DNA of 9,925 nucleotides from Anaerolineae bacterium (GTDB taxonomy: Bacteria > Chloroflexota > Anaerolineae > B4-G1 > SLSP01): positions 1 to 9,925 of the forward strand of contig JAFGNI010000268.1 in NCBI GenBank assembly GCA_016927095.1. The letters run 5' to 3'. The translations under genes and the position numbers were made by a program. Shown one piece after another: positions 7,171 through 9,925 of this stretch. Under the pieces are notes generated by a model. The model was not told where the DNA came from. It was given only the letters and a program-made list of their open reading frames with translations, and did no database searches. Numbering within the stretch: position 1 is the stretch's first letter; each line of letters opens with the position of its first letter.

Positions 7171-7946
7171 TGCGCCGTCCCATCGCGTATGAACCTGGCA
7201 GTTCGTGGCTGCACCGGCTGCACCCTTTGGTGAAGGGCGCTTGGTTACTCGGGCTGTCTGTCTTGACCTTCACCACACGTGCTGTTCCCGTTGTGCTTGG
7301 CGTCCTAACCGTGGCGCTGGCTGCCCTTGCCCTATCAGGCCTTTCACTGAGAAACCGGCGTGGCGCCGTGCTCCTGGTTCTCACGAGTATTGGCCTCGGC
7401 GTGGTACAGATTCTCTTCCAGACGGATGGCGCCGTGCTCATCTACCTTGGGCCGGTGACCGTCACGCGACTGGGCCTGATGAACGCCCTCTACGTCGCGG
7501 GCCGTTTCCTAGGTGTCGTGCTGCTGTCCTATGGATATGTGCTCAGCACCAATCCCAATGATCTGGCCTACAGCTTGATGCGCGCTGGCCTACCCTATAG
7601 ATACGGGTTCGCCCTCGTCACAGCGCTACGGCTGGTCCCCCTCTTCGAACAGGAAGCCGAGACCGTCTACAATGCGCAGTTGGCGCGGGGCATTGGGCAC
7701 GATGCTCACCAACAACGTCTGAAGCTGCCGTTACACCTGCTGACGCAGGCACGCCAGCTGCTCTTCCCAGTATTGAGCTCGGCATTGGGCAAGGTCGATG
7801 CCCTGGCGGTGTCGATGGAGGGCCGCGGATTTGGCCGCTATCCCACGCGCACCTTCCTGCGGACGGTGCCCTTCACCCGCGGCGACCGGTTGGCCCTGCT
7901 GCTATTGGCGCTTGTCATCCTCCCTGCAATACCTATGATCATCTAG
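7170..7946 (+). CDS. ecfT: ECF transporter T component (CbiQ/EcfT family transmembrane protein)
   Basis: The 258-residue integral membrane protein couples the ATPase to the S component. Hydrophobic segments lie around 24-35, 40-58, 66-83, 104-122 and 238-257. The two cytoplasmic coupling motifs of the family are visible: QLARGI (170-175) and MEGRGF (216-221), the Ala/Gly-Arg-Gly pair that docks into the ATPases. HPLVKG near the N-terminus is also typical. I chose the GTG at 7170 because AGAGGGG (7155-7161) sits eight bases upstream and the GTG shares its first base with the TAG of the ATPase gene, a coupled junction. An in-frame ATG at 7092 would add 26 residues that overlap the ATPase gene and do not look like the family. 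Together with the two preceding genes it completes an S-A-A-T set. Confidence 0.92.
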   Translation: MRRPIAYEPGSSWLHRLHPLVKGAWLLGLSVLTFTTRAVPVVLGVLTVALAALALSGLSLRNRRGAVLLVLTSIGLGVVQILFQTDGAVLIYLGPVTVTRLGLMNALYVAGRFLGVVLLSYGYVLSTNPNDLAYSLMRAGLPYRYGFALVTALRLVPLFEQEAETVYNAQLARGIGHDAHQQRLKLPLHLLTQARQLLFPVLSSALGKVDALAVSMEGRGFGRYPTRTFLRTVPFTRGDRLALLLLALVILPAIPMII

Positions 7947-7967
7947 TCATCATCGGAAGGAGACTCT

Positions 7968-8954
7968 ATGAACCGTTCGCACGCATCGCCTCCAGAAGAG
8001 GCATCTAGGCCTGAACCCGGGCCTATGTCCACGACGTCGCGACCCAAGCAACCCCTGCAGCTTCTGGGCCTCATTGCTGCTGGCATCGTCGTGGGTGGCG
8101 GCGCATTCCTGAGCTTGCGCAGATCTATGCCTGTTCAGCTCCTGTCGCACTACCCGGTGGAACTCCTGGCTGCAGAGGCCGGCACGATGGTGGAGTGCGG
8201 TGAGTGCCATGAATCCGAGGACTTCCACGCGTGTGCGACATGCCACGACGACCACGGTGCAATTGAGTTCGAGGAAGTCCCCTTCTACGCGGTCATCACG
8301 TTCGCTGGGGATGTGCCCGATCCCGGCTTCATTCTGATCGATGATATCCTGCCTTACCGGGATCAGCCCCATACGCACATCCCGCTGTTGGTCTTCTTGG
8401 AGAATCAGGGCGTCACCGACTTTGAGAGCGTCACGATGACCTCTGACGATGGGGGCTTCATCACAGTTGAGCGCGATCAGTTGTCAGAGGAGGCGCTCCT
8501 CCTGCCGTATGAGGACGGCATCCGCTTCGCCGACGAGAACCTGCACGTCTCAGCGTGGATCAAGGGCATCAGTGGGATCATCGTGGTTGGGCAGGACAGG
8601 CCCCTTCTCGTCGAGGGAGAGGCCACATCCATTGGGCGCCTGCTGAGAGGGCCCACGCGTTCGGTCACCGTGGAGGAAACGGAGGTTAAGTTCAAGCGCG
8701 AGGAGACCGGACAGGTCCGCACGGCGCGAACGGCATCGCGCCTTGAGGGGGCTCCCCTGGAGGACATCCTGGCCTCACGGGATTTCACAGCCGTGACGGT
8801 GCGCACACAAGATGGTGAAACCATGACGCTATCGACAGAAGACGCCCGTGGTGCGTTGCTGGCTAACCTCCGCGAGGACGTCACACTGATCCTGCCGGAC
8901 CGCGCCCGCAATGAGTGGATCCGCGGCGTCGTCGGAATCGCCTCGACGCCCTAA
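7968..8954 (+). CDS. Membrane-anchored protein with two CxxCH heme motifs and two sulfite-oxidase-fold-like domains
   Basis: The 328-residue protein starts at an ATG with AAGGAG (7957-7962) five bases upstream, 21 bp after the T component gene. A cytoplasmic Pro/Ser-rich stretch (1-29) is followed by one membrane segment (about 31-50), so the rest should face outside. CGECH (77-81) and CATCH (89-93) are eight residues apart, with nearby extra histidines (His87, His96) that could serve as distal ligands; this looks like a small multiheme c-type cytochrome segment, although a metal-binding Cys/His knuckle is possible. Two modules follow (about 106-208 and 211-326), each with the 'pL..iL......DG....l....l' pattern and ending in 'AWIKGISGIIVVG' or 'EWIRGVVGIAS', as in the S component fusion. 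No cysteines occur outside the CxxCH motifs. Possible roles: capture of an extracellular cofactor or its redox handling before import. I know no characterised homologue. Confidence 0.8.
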   Translation: MNRSHASPPEEASRPEPGPMSTTSRPKQPLQLLGLIAAGIVVGGGAFLSLRRSMPVQLLSHYPVELLAAEAGTMVECGECHESEDFHACATCHDDHGAIEFEEVPFYAVITFAGDVPDPGFILIDDILPYRDQPHTHIPLLVFLENQGVTDFESVTMTSDDGGFITVERDQLSEEALLLPYEDGIRFADENLHVSAWIKGISGIIVVGQDRPLLVEGEATSIGRLLRGPTRSVTVEETEVKFKREETGQVRTARTASRLEGAPLEDILASRDFTAVTVRTQDGETMTLSTEDARGALLANLREDVTLILPDRARNEWIRGVVGIASTP

Positions 8955-8959
8955 GCGCC

Positions 8960-8976
8960 TGCGCTGTGGCAGCGCA
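8960..8976 (+). other. Small hairpin between operon genes
   Basis: TGCGCT (8960-8965) pairs with AGCGCA (8971-8976) over a five-base loop, six bases after the stop of the heme-motif protein gene. There is no T-run, and the next gene follows at 9046 with a strong ribosome-binding site, so it could be an mRNA-stability or partial attenuation element. The rest of this 91-bp gap shows nothing clear. Confidence 0.25.
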
Positions 8977-9045
8977 CACGGTGGATGTCCAGGTCCGATC
9001 CGCTCTGTTCTGCACGAACACTTACACTTATTTCAGGAGGTAGGG

Positions 9046-9537
9046 ATGTACCGGAGAATCAAGATCGTACGTTGGCTGCAAGCCCTTGTTTTGGCGAGCG
9101 TGCTATGGCTGGCCCTCACGGGGTGCGGAGGCGCCCCCAGGGTTGACTGGGAGCTCAATATCACGGGCAACGTCGGCAACCCGATCACCGTGACCTATGC
9201 AGATCTGGCGAAGATGGAACAGATAGAGCTCGCCGACCTGCTGATGGAGAAGTCAATGGGGGAGGACGAGGTCCACTCCTGGTCAGGGGCCTCGCTGGAT
9301 GCAATCCTTGCGCAGGCAGAAGCCGGCGACCTAAGCGGCGGCATCACGGGCTACGCTGCTGATGGCTATGCCGTCGACATCCCGCAGGAGGAGCTCAAGG
9401 GTGCGATCGTTGCGCTCAAGAAGGATGGCGCATGGATCACCGAGGCCGAGCCCGATAAGGCTCCGATCCGTCTGGTCTGCCCCGAGACACCCGCCAATCG
9501 GTGGATCTTCCAGATTGCCGAGATCGAAGTCAAGTGA
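9046..9537 (+). CDS. Lipoprotein with a single sulfite-oxidase/molybdopterin-fold-like domain
   Basis: The 163-residue protein has a basic start (MYRRIKIVRW), a hydrophobic core and the lipobox LTGC with Cys27, so it is an exported lipoprotein anchored on the outer face of the cytoplasmic membrane. The mature part (about 35-163) is one SUOX-like module: WELNITGNVGNPITVTYADL, then SWSGASLDAIL, then YAADGYAVDIP, then APIRLVCP and a closing NRWIFQIAEIEV. It is the clearest match to the Pfam Oxidored_molyb pattern in this operon. The molybdenum-ligating cysteine expected after the first strands is missing; Cys145 lies elsewhere. Start: ATG at 9046 with a perfect AGGAGG (9035-9040) five bases upstream; the frame is open back to 8911 but that would overlap the previous gene and bury the signal peptide. 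By position it may act as the solute-capturing partner of the ECF transporter; this is inference. Confidence 0.85.
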   Translation: MYRRIKIVRWLQALVLASVLWLALTGCGGAPRVDWELNITGNVGNPITVTYADLAKMEQIELADLLMEKSMGEDEVHSWSGASLDAILAQAEAGDLSGGITGYAADGYAVDIPQEELKGAIVALKKDGAWITEAEPDKAPIRLVCPETPANRWIFQIAEIEVK

Positions 9538-9540
9538 CAC

Positions 9541-9569
9541 TTGACAGGTTTTGTAGACCATTGTATAAT
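9541..9569 (+). promoter_or_regulatory. Perfect-consensus sigma70 promoter
   Basis: TTGACA (9541-9546) and TATAAT (9564-9569) both match the consensus exactly, with the ideal 17-bp spacer. The -35 box begins three bases after the TGA of the lipoprotein gene. Expected start is near 9576. No sizeable gene lies downstream; a terminator follows at 9714, so the promoter most likely drives a short RNA. Confidence 0.82.
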
Positions 9570-9597
9570 TCCGGTTAATCTGGAGCCAGTAAAGAAG

Positions 9598-9669
9598 ATG
9601 ATACAAGACCAGTTGCCCATTATCGTTCTGCTTAGTGGCCTCCTTGTCATTCTTGACAGGGGGACCTAA
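9598..9669 (+). CDS. Possible 23-residue hydrophobic micro-ORF inside the small RNA region
   Basis: An ATG at 9598 opens a reading frame MIQDQLPIIVLLSGLLVILD.. ending at TAA 9667-9669. The middle (LPIIVLLSGLLVIL) is hydrophobic enough for one membrane helix. A GGAG (9582-9585) lies 12 bases upstream, too far for a good site, and AAAGAAG is weak. The same bases form the long hairpin, so coding is uncertain. It could be a small membrane protein, a toxin-like peptide or chance. Confidence 0.15.
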   Translation: MIQDQLPIIVLLSGLLVILDRGT

Positions 9670-9713
9670 GCTGTTGGGCAAACTGGACTAGCACCAAACA
9701 CCAGTATCAACGA

Positions 9714-9743
9714 GAGCCGCCCAACAGGGCGGCTCCTTTGTTT
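9714..9743 (+). terminator. Rho-independent terminator
   Basis: GAGCCGCCC (9714-9722) and GGGCGGCTC (9727-9735) form a perfect 9-bp GC-rich stem with the loop AACA, followed by CTTTGTTT. The T-rich tail on the plus side only sets its direction. It ends the candidate small RNA and probably also read-through from the ECF operon. Confidence 0.88.
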
Positions 9744-9925
9744 CGGGGCAAGAGCAGGGCGCGAGAGGAAGATGCGTAGATGTCCGGCATGAGGAGACGT
9801 GTGAACGCTCGTAGGACCGCCCATAGCGTAGCTGGTAACCGCCGGTCTGGTGCCAAGGCAGATCTGGCAGTCGCCCGCCGCAAGAACGACGTGGTCCCCA
9901 CCCAAGGCGAACGTACCTTGGGCAA
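9744..9925. other. Right-edge stretch with no supported gene; one inverted repeat
   Basis: After the terminator I see no recognisable product. On the plus strand an ATG at 9780 opens a frame to the window edge (MSGMRRRVNARRTAHSV..., Arg-rich, with AGAGGAAG upstream) that could be the start of a gene but matches nothing I know. On the minus strand two overlapping frames are equally unrecognisable. At the very end CCCAAGG (9901-9907) and CCTTGGG (9916-9922) form a perfect 7-bp inverted repeat with an eight-base loop and no T-run. Confidence 0.3.

Larger units (their letters stand above)
9576..9743 (+). ncRNA. Candidate structured small RNA (about 168 nt), class unknown
   Basis: The unit is bounded by a perfect promoter and a strong intrinsic terminator. 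Its middle folds into a long imperfect hairpin spanning 9609-9686: CCAGTTGCCCA (9609-9619) with TGGGC/AACTGG (9675-9686, one bulged A), an asymmetric internal loop (9620-9629 against 9672-9674), GCTTA/TAAGC (9630-9634 with 9667-9671), then GG/CC and CTCCTTGTCA (9640-9649) with TGACAGGGGG (9654-9663) around the loop TTCT. TGATAC (9599-9604) can close outside it with GTATCA (9704-9709). Long rod plus internal bubble plus this length loosely recalls 6S RNA, but I cannot match the 6S conserved bases. The operon upstream has no terminator of its own, so its mRNA may also end here. Boundaries are estimates from promoter and terminator. Confidence 0.55.

Noticed and set aside
8911..9045. Longer version of the lipoprotein starting at 8911
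   Set aside because: It overlaps the upstream gene and places the signal peptide internally; ATG 9046 has a perfect AGGAGG five bases away.
9576..9743. Definite 6S RNA call
   Set aside because: Length and rod shape are suggestive, but the ends do not pair in the usual way because the 3' end is a separate terminator hairpin, and I could not match conserved 6S bases.

Overview
The window is GC-rich bacterial DNA. It holds seven protein genes, a riboswitch, two near-consensus sigma70-type promoters and a probable small RNA. I infer Chloroflexota (an uncultured or metagenomic relative) from three things: the style of the PEP/pyruvate-binding protein and the glutamate dehydrogenase, a GTG start with terse gene junctions, and a short 'CCTGAGC..GTCGAAGG' dispersed repeat of a kind common in such genomes. 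This assignment is moderate to weak because there is no rRNA or other phylogenetic marker.

Left part (1-3900). A 5'-truncated gene for a PEP/pyruvate-binding ATP-grasp protein (plus strand) converges on a glutamate dehydrogenase gene (minus strand). They meet at a 113-bp junction filled with hairpins, one of which is a perfect 12-bp inverted repeat overlapping the stop codon of the first gene.

Central and right part (3917-9537). This is one plus-strand operon. It starts at a TTGACG-16-TATAAT promoter, and its leader folds as a molybdenum-cofactor (Moco) riboswitch whose closing helix contains the start codon. The genes, in order: (1) a YkoE-like ECF transporter S component fused to two extracellular domains that look like the sulfite-oxidase/molybdopterin-binding fold; (2) a double ABC ATPase; (3) a CbiQ/EcfT-type T component; (4) a membrane-anchored protein with two CxxCH heme motifs followed by two more such domains; (5) a lipoprotein that is a single such domain. 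The riboswitch and the five repeated modules suggest a complete import system, perhaps for molybdopterin/Moco, a precursor, or a related tungsten or molybdenum species. Four of the five modules contain no cysteine at all, so they look like binding rather than catalytic domains. This is the most interesting content of the window; the substrate assignment is inference.

Right end (9541-9925). A perfect TTGACA-17-TATAAT promoter starts three bases after the lipoprotein stop codon. It is followed about 170 nt later by a strong intrinsic terminator. The RNA between them can form a long imperfect hairpin, so it is a good candidate for an independent small RNA. The last ~180 bp contain no gene I can support.
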